11,646 bases of DNA, from assembly GCA_041920565.1 (NCBI GenBank), contig JBHGXS010000034.1, forward strand, positions 1-11,646. The letters are read 5' to 3'. Shown piece after piece: positions 1-6,702 of this stretch. Within the stretch, counting starts at the first letter, position 1; each line of letters starts with the position of its first letter. Source of the stretch: JAGHKQ01 sp041920565 (GTDB taxonomy: Bacteria > Bacillota > Bacilli > Bacillales > Bacillaceae_G). The translations under genes were made by a program, and so were the position numbers. A model generated the notes under the pieces. That model ran no database searches and was not told the DNA's origin. It saw only the letters and a program-made list of their open reading frames with translations.

Positions 1-1159
1 GAATATCCATGAGTATCAAGGAAAAGAAATCCTTAGAGCCTATGGTGTAAGCGTTCCTAACGGGAAAGTTGCTTTCACGGTAGAAGAAGCTGTTGAGGCT
101 GCAAAAGAATTAGGAACTCAAATATGTGTAGTTAAAGCACAAATCCATGCAGGCGGACGCGGTAAAGCAGGCGGTGTTAAGGTTGCAAAAAATCTGGACG
201 AAGTCCGTACATATGCAGAAACCATCTTAGGAAGCACGCTTGTAACCCATCAAACAGGACCAGAGGGTAAGGAAGTTAAGCGCTTACTTATCGAAGAAGG
301 CTGCGATATTAAAAAAGAATATTATGTAGGTCTTGTATTGGACCGCGCAACTTCTCAAGTTGTATTAATGGCGTCTGAAGAAGGCGGCACAGAGATTGAA
401 GAAGTGGCAGCACGCACACCTGAAAAAATCTTTAAAGAATATATCGACCCTGCGGTTGGCCTGCAACCATTCCAAGCGCGCCGCATCGCATTCAATATCA
501 ATATTCCAAAAGAACTGGTAGGACAAGCTGTTAAATTCATGATGGGCCTTTACACTGCATTCGTGGAAAAAGATTGCTCCATCGCAGAAATTAACCCGCT
601 TGTTGTAACAGGCGACGGCAAAGTTATGGCATTGGATGCGAAGTTAAACTTCGATTCCAACGCATTATATCGTCATCCTGACATTCAAGCGTTACGCGAC
701 CTTGATGAAGAAGATCCGAAAGAAATCGAGGCTTCCAAATACGATTTAAACTACATTTCCTTAGACGGTAACATCGGATGCATGGTTAACGGTGCAGGAT
801 TAGCGATGGCGACTATGGATATTATCAAACATTACGGCGGAGATCCTGCTAACTTCTTGGATGTCGGCGGCGGCGCAACGGCTGAGAAAGTAACAGAAGC
901 ATTCAAAATCATTCTTTCTGACCAAAACGTAAAAGGGATTTTCGTCAATATCTTCGGCGGCATCATGAAATGTGACGTTATCGCAAGCGGTATCGTAGAA
1001 GCGACGAAACAAGTAGGTTTAGAGCTTCCTCTTGTAGTTCGTTTAGAAGGTACAAACGTTGATCTTGGAAAGAAAATCTTAAATGAGTCCGGTTTAAACA
1101 TCACAGCTGCTGAGTCTATGGCAGACGGTGCACAAAAAATCGTTTCTCTTGTAGGCTAA
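1..1159 (+). CDS. sucC: Succinyl-CoA synthetase (ADP-forming) beta subunit, start codon cut by window edge
   Basis: Beta subunit of succinyl-CoA synthetase, the TCA-cycle enzyme that couples succinyl-CoA cleavage to nucleoside triphosphate formation; it works in the cytoplasm with SucD. The first base of the window is apparently the G of the ATG: the next codons read N-I-H-E-Y-Q-G-K, the usual SucC N-terminus, so only two bases are missing and the protein would be 386 residues, normal for the family (about 385-388). Visible parts are the N-terminal ATP-grasp domain with K46 and the glycine-rich GRGKAGG stretch (residues 53-59), the AEINPLVV segment, and the C-terminal ligase domain with GNIGCMVNGAGLAM and FLDVGGGA. 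The gene ends in TAA and is followed after 18 bases by sucD, so the two form an operon. The promoter lies upstream of the window. Identification is very secure; it could only be confused with other acyl-CoA ligases of the same fold. Confidence 0.98.
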   Translation, partial: NIHEYQGKEILRAYGVSVPNGKVAFTVEEAVEAAKELGTQICVVKAQIHAGGRGKAGGVKVAKNLDEVRTYAETILGSTLVTHQTGPEGKEVKRLLIEEGCDIKKEYYVGLVLDRATSQVVLMASEEGGTEIEEVAARTPEKIFKEYIDPAVGLQPFQARRIAFNINIPKELVGQAVKFMMGLYTAFVEKDCSIAEINPLVVTGDGKVMALDAKLNFDSNALYRHPDIQALRDLDEEDPKEIEASKYDLNYISLDGNIGCMVNGAGLAMATMDIIKHYGGDPANFLDVGGGATAEKVTEAFKIILSDQNVKGIFVNIFGGIMKCDVIASGIVEATKQVGLELPLVVRLEGTNVDLGKKILNESGLNITAAESMADGAQKIVSLVG

Positions 1160-1177
1160 GGAAAGTGGGGGAGAAGG

Positions 1178-2080
1178 ATGAGCGTATTCATTAATAAAGA
1201 TACAAAAGTAATCGTACAAGGTATTACGGGTAAACAAGGGCTTTTCCATACAAAGCAAATGCTGGAATATGGTACAAAAATCGTTGGAGGTACATCTCCT
1301 GGCAAAGGCGGCACAGAAGTGGAAGGTGTACCAGTATTCAATACAGTAGAGGAAGCAGTGAAGGCAACAGGTGCTAACGCGTCTGTTATTTACGTTCCAC
1401 CTGCATTTGCGGCTGATTCTATTATGGAAGCAGTGGACGCTGAATTAGACTTGGTAGTATGTATTACGGAAGGCATTCCAGTACTTGATATGGTGAAAGT
1501 GAAAAAATACATGCAAGGCAAGAAAACGCGCCTTATCGGACCAAACTGCCCTGGAGTTATCACTCCGGAAGAGTGCAAAATCGGTATCATGCCTGGCTAT
1601 ATCCACATGAAAGGCCATGTCGGTATCGTATCTCGCTCCGGTACATTAACATACGAGGCAGTTCATCAGTTAACGCAAGCAGGCATCGGTCAATCTACTG
1701 CGGTAGGTATCGGCGGAGACCCTGTTAACGGTACTAACTTCATCGACGTGTTAAAAGCGTTTAACGAAGATGAAGAAACTCACGCTGTTATCATGATTGG
1801 TGAAATCGGCGGAACTGCAGAAGAAGAAGCTGCTGAGTGGGTAAGGGCAAACATGAAGAAGCCTGTAGTAGGCTTTATCGGAGGTCAAACGGCACCTCCT
1901 GGAAAGCGCATGGGCCATGCTGGCGCGATTATTTCCGGCGGCAAAGGTACAGCTGCTGAAAAGATTAAAACAATGGAAGAGTGCGGAATTAAAGTGGCGG
2001 AAACACCGGCTGTAATGGGTGAAACTTTAATTTCTGTTTTAAAAGAAAAAGGATTATTTGAGACTTGTAAAACTCATTAA
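1178..2080 (+). CDS. sucD: Succinyl-CoA synthetase (ADP-forming) alpha subunit
   Basis: Alpha subunit of succinyl-CoA synthetase. It binds CoA and carries the histidine that is transiently phosphorylated during catalysis. The 300-residue length is typical. The N-terminal CoA-binding Rossmann domain has GITGKQG near residues 15-21. The middle contains RLIGPNCPGVI and SRSGTLTYE. The phosphohistidine is His247 in the family motif GHAGAIISGGKGT. The start ATG is preceded by a G-rich Shine-Dalgarno (GGGGGAGAAGG, about 1167-1177) within the 18-base gap after sucC, which supports cotranscription and balanced translation of the two subunits. A strong hairpin terminator starts eight bases after the stop, so the operon ends here. 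Nothing unusual is seen; the active-site histidine and CoA-site glycines are present. Confidence 0.98.
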   Translation: MSVFINKDTKVIVQGITGKQGLFHTKQMLEYGTKIVGGTSPGKGGTEVEGVPVFNTVEEAVKATGANASVIYVPPAFAADSIMEAVDAELDLVVCITEGIPVLDMVKVKKYMQGKKTRLIGPNCPGVITPEECKIGIMPGYIHMKGHVGIVSRSGTLTYEAVHQLTQAGIGQSTAVGIGGDPVNGTNFIDVLKAFNEDEETHAVIMIGEIGGTAEEEAAEWVRANMKKPVVGFIGGQTAPPGKRMGHAGAIISGGKGTAAEKIKTMEECGIKVAETPAVMGETLISVLKEKGLFETCKTH

Positions 2081-2087
2081 TTCAGTA

Positions 2088-2125
2088 AAGAAGGAGGCTC
2101 TTTGTAAGAGAGCAGCCTTCTTTTT
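2088..2125 (+). terminator. Rho-independent terminator of sucCD
   Basis: Arm AAGAAGG (2088-2094) pairs with CCTTCTT (2116-2122), and inner arm GCTCT (2097-2101) pairs with AGAGC (2109-2113), separated by a 2x2 AG/AG internal loop and capped by a 7-base loop. A T run follows immediately (2121-2125, then G and more T). It sits just after the sucD stop and before dprA. This is a direct sequence reading; termination efficiency is inferred. Confidence 0.9.
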
Positions 2126-2151
2126 GTTGTTTACATAATAAAAATTATGGT

Positions 2152-2158
2152 AAAGGAG
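2152..2158 (+). promoter_or_regulatory. Shine-Dalgarno that decides the dprA start
   Basis: AAAGGAG lies six bases before ATG 2165. An in-frame ATG at 2147 lies upstream of this site and has no such signal in front of it, so 2165 is the preferred start and the six extra codons are probably untranslated. Confidence 0.75.
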
Positions 2159-2164
2159 AAGAGA

Positions 2165-3040
2165 ATGACTATTTTTCGTGAACGATTATTGCATGCACAT
2201 TATGCATTTGCCGATGAATGGAAGGTTATGTTTCGTCTTTTGCAAATCGATCCCAATCTCTCCAATCTTTATTCTTATCAACCTTCAGATTTTGAAAGCC
2301 TCTTGCTTATTGCACCTTCTAAAGCTCTTCAACTGTTTACTTATCTTCATTCCGTTTCTATTTCTTCTATATTAAAAGACCTACAAAAAGAGAATATATT
2401 TTATCTTACCGTTTTTGATAAAGCGTATCCTGTACTGCTAAAAGAAATTGCAGATCCGCCGTTTGTGTTATATGGAAAAGGGGAACCATCATTATTAACA
2501 TACCCTCGTAAACTTGGAGTCGTGGGAACGAGAAATCCTACATCATACGGAAAAGACAGTATATATGCACTCTTACCGAAGCTTTTACAACAAGATTGGA
2601 TTGTAGTAAGCGGCTTAGCAAAAGGAATTGATACATTGGCTCATCAAGCTGCCGTTCAGTATGGAGGCAAAACCATTGCGGTGCTTGGCGGAGGATTACG
2701 CTATATTTATCCAAAAGAGAATGAATCACTGATACAGCTTTTGGGAAAAGAGCATTTGCTTCTTACAGAATATCCGCCCCACTACCGTCCGCAAAAGTGG
2801 TATTTTCCGAAGCGGAACCGTATTATCAGCGGTCTCTCTCTTGGTGTTCTTGTTATAGAATGTCAAGAAAGAAGCGGATCTCTCATTACTGCGGATTGTG
2901 CTTTGGACCAAAATCGGGAAGTATTTGCAGTACCCGGACCCATTACTTCTCCGTGCTCCTTTGGAACAAACCGTTTAATTCAGCAAGGAGCAAAGCTGGT
3001 ATTACGGGCGAAAGATATAGTAGAAGAGCTGGAAAAATAG
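2165..3040 (+). CDS. dprA: DNA processing protein DprA (Smf), RecA loader on transforming ssDNA
   Basis: DprA binds incoming single-stranded DNA during natural transformation, protects it and loads RecA; it acts in the cytoplasm. From the chosen start the protein has 291 residues, close to the 297 of B. subtilis. The N-terminal roughly 115 residues are poorly conserved, and their codons look AT-richer than the flanking genes. The extended Rossmann (DprA/Smf) domain follows: GTRNPTSYG (from 121), SGLAKGID (149-156), KTIAVLGGGL, YPKEN, EYPP, RNRIISGLS (from 217), SGSLITA and EVFAVPG. The protein ends soon after the Rossmann fold, without the C-terminal winged helix found in some other DprA proteins, as is usual in Bacillus. 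It lies between the sucCD terminator and its own stop-overlapping terminator, so it is probably monocistronic. I found no convincing promoter and no ComK-type AAAA-N5-TTTT box in the 84 bases upstream; presence of the gene does not prove competence. Confidence 0.95.
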   Translation: MTIFRERLLHAHYAFADEWKVMFRLLQIDPNLSNLYSYQPSDFESLLLIAPSKALQLFTYLHSVSISSILKDLQKENIFYLTVFDKAYPVLLKEIADPPFVLYGKGEPSLLTYPRKLGVVGTRNPTSYGKDSIYALLPKLLQQDWIVVSGLAKGIDTLAHQAAVQYGGKTIAVLGGGLRYIYPKENESLIQLLGKEHLLLTEYPPHYRPQKWYFPKRNRIISGLSLGVLVIECQERSGSLITADCALDQNREVFAVPGPITSPCSFGTNRLIQQGAKLVLRAKDIVEELEK

Positions 3041-3059
3041 TCTTGCAAGACTATTTTTT
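3033..3059 (+). terminator. Terminator overlapping the dprA stop codon
   Basis: A perfect inverted repeat: AAAAATAGTCTTG (3033-3045) faces CAAGACTATTTTT (3046-3058) with T run 3054-3059. The left arm contains the last dprA codons and the TAG stop (3038-3040). Because the left arm begins with five A, the hairpin could also act on the opposite strand, although no convergent gene is seen. Confidence 0.85.
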
Positions 3060-3080
3060 CCCGTTTTTTCGAAAGAATTG

Positions 3081-3109
3081 TTGACAACTCCCTTGTCAGT
3101 TGTGTTATT
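3081..3109 (+). promoter_or_regulatory. Candidate distal topA promoter
   Basis: A perfect sigma-A -35 hexamer TTGACA (3081-3086), 17 bases, then a weak -10 GTTATT (3104-3109) preceded by TG at 3101-3102. The better -10 look-alike TATATT (3111-3116) is too far from the -35 (24 bases). Moderate support: good -35, poor -10. A dyad covers the -35. Confidence 0.4.
3082..3103. repeat. Operator-like dyad over the distal topA -35
   Basis: TGACAA (3082-3087) and TTGTCA (3093-3098) form a perfect inverted repeat around CTCCC. A second overlapping inverted repeat, ACAACT (3084-3089) with AGTTGT (3098-3103), shares the same bases, so the two arrangements are mutually exclusive as hairpins. The dyad lies on the -35 TTGACA. 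No regulator family is recognised. Confidence 0.5.
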
Positions 3110-3125
3110 TTATATTCATTCTTGA

Positions 3126-3155
3126 TTGACAAAAAGTATATGTATAAATAATAAT
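3126..3155 (+). promoter_or_regulatory. Candidate proximal topA promoter
   Basis: TTGACA (3126-3131), 18-base spacer, AATAAT (3150-3155, five of six matches to TATAAT). Transcription would start near 3162, giving a leader of about 33 bases before the GTG start. The frame is open through this region upstream of topA, but the promoter and the Shine-Dalgarno argue against translation there. Confidence 0.65.
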
Positions 3156-3173
3156 AGTGAATACTTTATCTCA

Positions 3174-3186
3174 CCTCTTAAGGAGG
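3174..3186 (+). promoter_or_regulatory. topA Shine-Dalgarno with local sequestering hairpin
   Basis: The Shine-Dalgarno AAGGAGG (3180-3186) is eight bases before the GTG start. CCTC (3174-3177) can pair with GAGG (3183-3186) around a five-base loop, or with one more T-G pair and a three-base loop. This would partly mask the ribosome site. The stem is short, so it may only tune initiation. Confidence 0.55.
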
Positions 3187-3194
3187 CTACAAAT

Positions 3195-5273
3195 GTGGCA
3201 GATTACTTAGTAATCGTGGAGTCGCCATCAAAGGCGAAAACGATAGAAAAATATTTAGGGAAAAAATATAAAGTTATTGCGTCCATGGGTCACGTGCGGG
3301 ATTTACCGAAAAGTCAGATGGGCATTGAAATAGAGAATAACTATACACCGAAATATATTACCATTCGTGGAAAAGGTCCGGTGTTAAAGGATTTAAAAAC
3401 AGCTGCCAGAAAAGCGAAAAAAGTATATCTCGCAGCCGACCCGGATCGCGAAGGAGAAGCAATTGCCTGGCATTTGGCGCATACGTTAAACGTAGATACG
3501 ACATCTGATTGCCGGGTGGTATTCAATGAAATTACCAAAGATGCGGTAAAAGAATCCTTTAAAAAGCCTCGTCCGATTGATATGGATTTAGTAGATGCCC
3601 AGCAAGCGCGCCGCGTGCTGGATCGGCTTGTAGGTTATAACATCAGTCCTTTATTATGGAAGAAAGTGAAAAAAGGATTGAGTGCCGGACGCGTACAATC
3701 AGTAGCAGTTCGTCTGATTATCGAACGAGAACGTGAAATTCAAGCATTTGAACCAGAAGAGTTTTGGACTATTAAAGGAGATTTTATTAAGGGGAAAGAA
3801 GTATTTGAGGCTTCGTTTTATGGTATGAACGGTGAAAAAATGGAGCTGACAAACGAAGACCAAGTAAAAGAAGTGCTTAAACAGCTCGAAAGCAATTCTT
3901 TTACAGTGCAATCGGTAAAGAAAAAAGAACGAAAACGGAATCCAGCTTTACCGTTTACAACATCATCCCTGCAGCAAGAAGCGGCGCGCAAGCTGAATAT
4001 GAGAGCGAAGAAAACCATGTCGCTTGCTCAGCAGCTGTACGAAGGGATTGACATTGGAAAAGAAGGAACAGTCGGTTTAATTACATACATGCGAACGGAT
4101 TCCACTCGTATTTCAGAGACAGCTCAAAAAGAAGCCAGAGGTTATATTGAAGAGATATATGGAAAAGACTATGTATCCTCTGAAAAACGAAAAGAAGGAA
4201 AAGCTAGCAATGCTCAAGATGCGCACGAAGCGATTCGTCCAACGTCTGTTTTGCGTAAACCGGACGAATTAAAACCTTATTTAAGCCGTGATCAGTATCG
4301 TTTATACAAGCTTATTTGGGAGCGGTTTATCGCAAGTCTTATGGCGCCTGCCGTAATGGATACAGTGGCTGTGAATCTTGAATGCAATAACGTTACATTC
4401 CGTGCTAACGGTTCAGTTGTCAAGTTTCCGGGATTTATGAAAGTATATGTCGAAGCAACGGACGATGAAACGGAGGAAAAAGATCGCCTGCTTCCGGAAA
4501 TGGAAGTTGCAGAAACCGTTTTTTCGAAAGACATTACGCCAAAGCAGCATTTTACACAGCCGCCTCCGCGCTATACAGAAGCCCGTCTGGTTAAAACGTT
4601 GGAAGAGCTCGGCATCGGAAGACCATCTACATACGTTCCGACATTAGAAACAATCCAAAAACGCGGTTACGTTACTCTTGATAATAAGCGATTTGTTCCA
4701 ACTGAACTGGGAGAAATCGTGATTGAATTAATAACGGAGTTTTTTCCTGATGTCATTAACATTGAATTCACTGCCAATATGGAGAGCAGTTTAGATAGAA
4801 TCGAAGAGGGAAAAGCTAAATGGGTAGAGGTAGTTGACGATTTTTATACCAGCTTTGCGAAGCATTTAGAAAAAGCGGAGAAAGAAATGAAGGAAGTAGA
4901 AATTAAAGATGAACCTGCAGGCGAAGATTGCGAAGTATGCGGAAGCCCAATGGTGTTCAAAATGGGAAGATACGGAAAATTTATGGCTTGCTCTAACTTC
5001 CCTGATTGCCGCAATACAAAAGCTATCGTAAAAGAAATCGGAGTACCGTGTCCGAAATGCGGAAAAGGACAAATCATTGAGCGAAAAAGCAATAAAAAGA
5101 AGCGCATTTTTTATGGTTGTGATCAATTTCCGGAATGTGACTTCGTATCTTGGGATAAGCCGCTTGGAAGAAAATGTCCGAAATGTGATAGCATGCTAGT
5201 GGAAAAGAAGCTGAAAAAAGGTGTACAAGTGCAGTGTGCATCCTGTGATTATGAGGAGGAACAACAAATGTGA
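3195..5273 (+). CDS. topA: DNA topoisomerase I (type IA, relaxes negative supercoils)
   Basis: Type IA topoisomerase that nicks and passes single strands to relax negatively supercoiled DNA. From GTG 3195 it has 692 residues (B. subtilis 691). The Toprim domain has catalytic Glu9 in VIVESPSKAKTIEKYLG and the acidic triad in DPDREGE (82-88). The covalent nucleophile is Tyr298 in YMRTDSTRI. AQDAHEAIRPT and PPPRYTEARLVKTLEELGIG follow. The C-terminus carries three four-cysteine zinc ribbons, the first beginning C579/C582 and the last ending at C684. The start is chosen because the conserved family N-terminus (M)-A-D-Y-L-V-I-V-E-S begins exactly there and a Shine-Dalgarno stands at proper distance; in-frame sequence from 3126 is promoter and leader. 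An out-of-frame ATG (3193) overlaps the GTG. The gene has its own promoters and terminator. All catalytic residues are intact. Confidence 0.97.
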   Translation: MADYLVIVESPSKAKTIEKYLGKKYKVIASMGHVRDLPKSQMGIEIENNYTPKYITIRGKGPVLKDLKTAARKAKKVYLAADPDREGEAIAWHLAHTLNVDTTSDCRVVFNEITKDAVKESFKKPRPIDMDLVDAQQARRVLDRLVGYNISPLLWKKVKKGLSAGRVQSVAVRLIIEREREIQAFEPEEFWTIKGDFIKGKEVFEASFYGMNGEKMELTNEDQVKEVLKQLESNSFTVQSVKKKERKRNPALPFTTSSLQQEAARKLNMRAKKTMSLAQQLYEGIDIGKEGTVGLITYMRTDSTRISETAQKEARGYIEEIYGKDYVSSEKRKEGKASNAQDAHEAIRPTSVLRKPDELKPYLSRDQYRLYKLIWERFIASLMAPAVMDTVAVNLECNNVTFRANGSVVKFPGFMKVYVEATDDETEEKDRLLPEMEVAETVFSKDITPKQHFTQPPPRYTEARLVKTLEELGIGRPSTYVPTLETIQKRGYVTLDNKRFVPTELGEIVIELITEFFPDVINIEFTANMESSLDRIEEGKAKWVEVVDDFYTSFAKHLEKAEKEMKEVEIKDEPAGEDCEVCGSPMVFKMGRYGKFMACSNFPDCRNTKAIVKEIGVPCPKCGKGQIIERKSNKKKRIFYGCDQFPECDFVSWDKPLGRKCPKCDSMLVEKKLKKGVQVQCASCDYEEEQQM

Positions 5274-5293
5274 GCCTAAAGCTCACATTTTTT
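5266..5293 (+). terminator. Terminator overlapping the topA stop codon
   Basis: AAATGTGAGC (5266-5275) pairs perfectly with GCTCACATTT (5281-5290) around the loop CTAAA; a run of six T spans 5288-5293. The left arm includes the last sense codon and the TGA stop (5271-5273). This is the second terminator in the window that starts inside its gene. Confidence 0.9.
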
Positions 5294-5312
5294 CGGGAAT
5301 AAGGCACTCTGC

Positions 5313-5341
5313 TTGTAAATTACGAGCAACATGGCCATAAT
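5313..5341 (+). promoter_or_regulatory. Candidate trmFO promoter
   Basis: TTGTAA (5313-5318), exactly 17 bases, CATAAT (5336-5341, five of six). The start would be near 5348, only about 15 bases before the trmFO ATG. It lies just after the topA terminator, where a promoter is needed. Confidence 0.55.
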
Positions 5342-5349
5342 CGTACTAG

Positions 5350-5358
5350 AAAGGTGAT
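5350..5358 (+). promoter_or_regulatory. Shine-Dalgarno that decides the trmFO start
   Basis: AAAGGTGAT matches the GGTGAT end of the Bacillus anti-Shine-Dalgarno complement. It overlaps the in-frame GTG 5354 and ATG 5357 and is four bases before ATG 5363, so 5363 is the only one of the three starts that this site can serve. Confidence 0.65.
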
Positions 5359-5362
5359 GGAA

Positions 5363-6664
5363 ATGGAAAAAGTAGTAAACGTAATCGGCGCCGGTCTGGC
5401 CGGCAGCGAGGCAGCGTATCAAATCGCCAAGCGCGGAGTGAAGGTGCGCTTGTATGAAATGCGGCCGGTGAAGCAAACGCCGGCACATCATACTGATAAA
5501 TTTGCAGAGCTGGTTTGCAGCAACTCTTTGCGTGCGAATTCTTTAACGAACGCTGTAGGAGTAATAAAGGAAGAAATGCGAATGCTCGATTCGGTCATTA
5601 TTCGTGCGGCTGACGAATGCTCTGTTCCTGCAGGAGGGGCGCTGGCAGTAGACCGTCATGAATTCGCAGCAAAAGTAACGGATTATGTAAAAAATCATCC
5701 GAATGTGACAGTAATAAATGAAGAAATCACGGAGATTCCGGAAGGACCGACAGTGATTGCGACGGGACCGTTAACATCAAAAGCCCTGTCCGATCGATTA
5801 AAAGCTTTAACGGGAGAAGAATATTTTTACTTTTACGATGCGGCAGCTCCTATTATTGAGAAAGACAGCATCGATATGAACAAGGTGTACTTAAAATCCC
5901 GTTACGACAAAGGAGAAGCGGCATACCTAAACTGTCCGATGACAGAAGAAGAATTTGATCGCTTTTACGAAGCTTTAATTTCAGCAGAGACAGTACCTTT
6001 AAAGGAATTTGAAAAAGAAATTTATTTTGAAGGATGTATGCCGATAGAAGTTATGGCAGCACGCGGTAAAAAAACGTTGTTGTTTGGACCGATGAAGCCT
6101 GTTGGACTCGAAGATCCGAAAACAGGAAAAACGCCATTTGCAGTTGTGCAGCTTCGTCAAGATGATGCGGCAGGCACCTTATACAATATTGTCGGCTTCC
6201 AGACACATTTAAAATGGGGTCCCCAAAAAGAAGTGATTCGGCTTATTCCTGGCTTAGAAAATGCTGAAATTGTCCGTTATGGCGTCATGCATCGCAATAC
6301 GTTCATCAATTCGCCGAAGCTTTTGCGTCCAACTTATCAATATAAACATCGTGACGATTTGTTTTTCGCCGGACAAATGACGGGAGTGGAAGGATATGTA
6401 GAATCTGCAGCGTCCGGCTTGCTTGCAGGCATTAATGCTGCTAGACTTGTGCTTGGTAAAGAATTAGTCACTTTGCCTGCGGAAACAGCAATGGGCAGCA
6501 TGGCACATTATATTACATCCACCAATGCAAAAACGTTCCAGCCAATGAACGCTAACTTTGGATTATTTGCCCCGCTAGAAATGAAGGTGAAGAAGAAACA
6601 AGAGCGTTATGAAGCCTATGCAAAACGGGCATTGGAAACAATTCGGAATTTTATAAAAATTTAG
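5363..6664 (+). CDS. trmFO: Methylenetetrahydrofolate-tRNA-(uracil-5-)-methyltransferase TrmFO (Gid)
   Basis: FAD- and folate-dependent enzyme that makes 5-methyluridine at position 54 of the tRNA T-loop, using methylene-tetrahydrofolate as carbon source and reduced FAD as reductant. From ATG 5363 it has 433 residues (B. subtilis about 435). It begins with the FAD-binding Rossmann motif VIGAGLAGSEAA (7-18). The conserved region FAELVCSNSLR carries Cys52, and EGCMPIEVMA carries Cys225; these correspond to the functional cysteines of B. subtilis TrmFO (about 53 and 226). Further family blocks are PAGGALAVDRHEF, GPMKPVGL, QLRQDDAAG, GFQTHLKWG, GQMTGVEGYVESAASG and the C-terminal FQPMNANFGL. It has a candidate promoter and a terminator, so it may be monocistronic, but leaky termination would extend into xerC. 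The last codons overlap a CodY-box-like sequence. Confidence 0.97.
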   Translation: MEKVVNVIGAGLAGSEAAYQIAKRGVKVRLYEMRPVKQTPAHHTDKFAELVCSNSLRANSLTNAVGVIKEEMRMLDSVIIRAADECSVPAGGALAVDRHEFAAKVTDYVKNHPNVTVINEEITEIPEGPTVIATGPLTSKALSDRLKALTGEEYFYFYDAAAPIIEKDSIDMNKVYLKSRYDKGEAAYLNCPMTEEEFDRFYEALISAETVPLKEFEKEIYFEGCMPIEVMAARGKKTLLFGPMKPVGLEDPKTGKTPFAVVQLRQDDAAGTLYNIVGFQTHLKWGPQKEVIRLIPGLENAEIVRYGVMHRNTFINSPKLLRPTYQYKHRDDLFFAGQMTGVEGYVESAASGLLAGINAARLVLGKELVTLPAETAMGSMAHYITSTNAKTFQPMNANFGLFAPLEMKVKKKQERYEAYAKRALETIRNFIKI

Positions 6665-6672
6665 TCAAATTT
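6647..6672 (+). promoter_or_regulatory. CodY-box-like sequence upstream of the xerC-hslVU-codY promoter
   Basis: Bases 6647-6661 read AATTTTATAAAAATT, 13 of 15 matches to the published CodY consensus AATTTTCWGAAAATT (mismatches at positions 7 and 9). A weaker second match, 11 of 15, lies at 6658-6672 and overlaps it by four bases. The first covers the last trmFO codons and ends about 12 bases before the -35 at 6674. The area is AT-rich, so chance is a real alternative. Confidence 0.45.
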
Positions 6673-6673
6673 C

Positions 6674-6702
6674 TTGCAAAGGCTACTAGATTGTGATAAT
6701 AT
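6674..6702 (+). promoter_or_regulatory. Candidate promoter of the xerC-hslV-hslU-codY operon
   Basis: The -35 is TTGCAA (6674-6679). Two registers fit the -10: TAATAT (6697-6702) with a 17-base spacer, or the extended form TG-T-GATAAT (6692-6700) with a 15-base spacer. Transcription would start around 6707-6709, within the right arm of the trmFO terminator hairpin, about 22 bases before the xerC ATG. In B. subtilis the equivalent operon is transcribed from upstream of codV (xerC), in agreement. Confidence 0.6.

Noticed and set aside
2081..2164. ComK box in front of dprA
   Set aside because: No AAAA-N5-TTTT pair at suitable spacing could be found in the gap.
2797..3084. 95-codon + strand frame overlapping the end of dprA
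   Set aside because: It runs out of frame through the conserved DprA SGSLITA/VPG region and across the terminator.
3126..3194. In-frame upstream extension of topA starting at TTG 3126
   Set aside because: It contains a promoter (TTGACA/AATAAT) and the Shine-Dalgarno, and the family N-terminus begins at GTG 3195.
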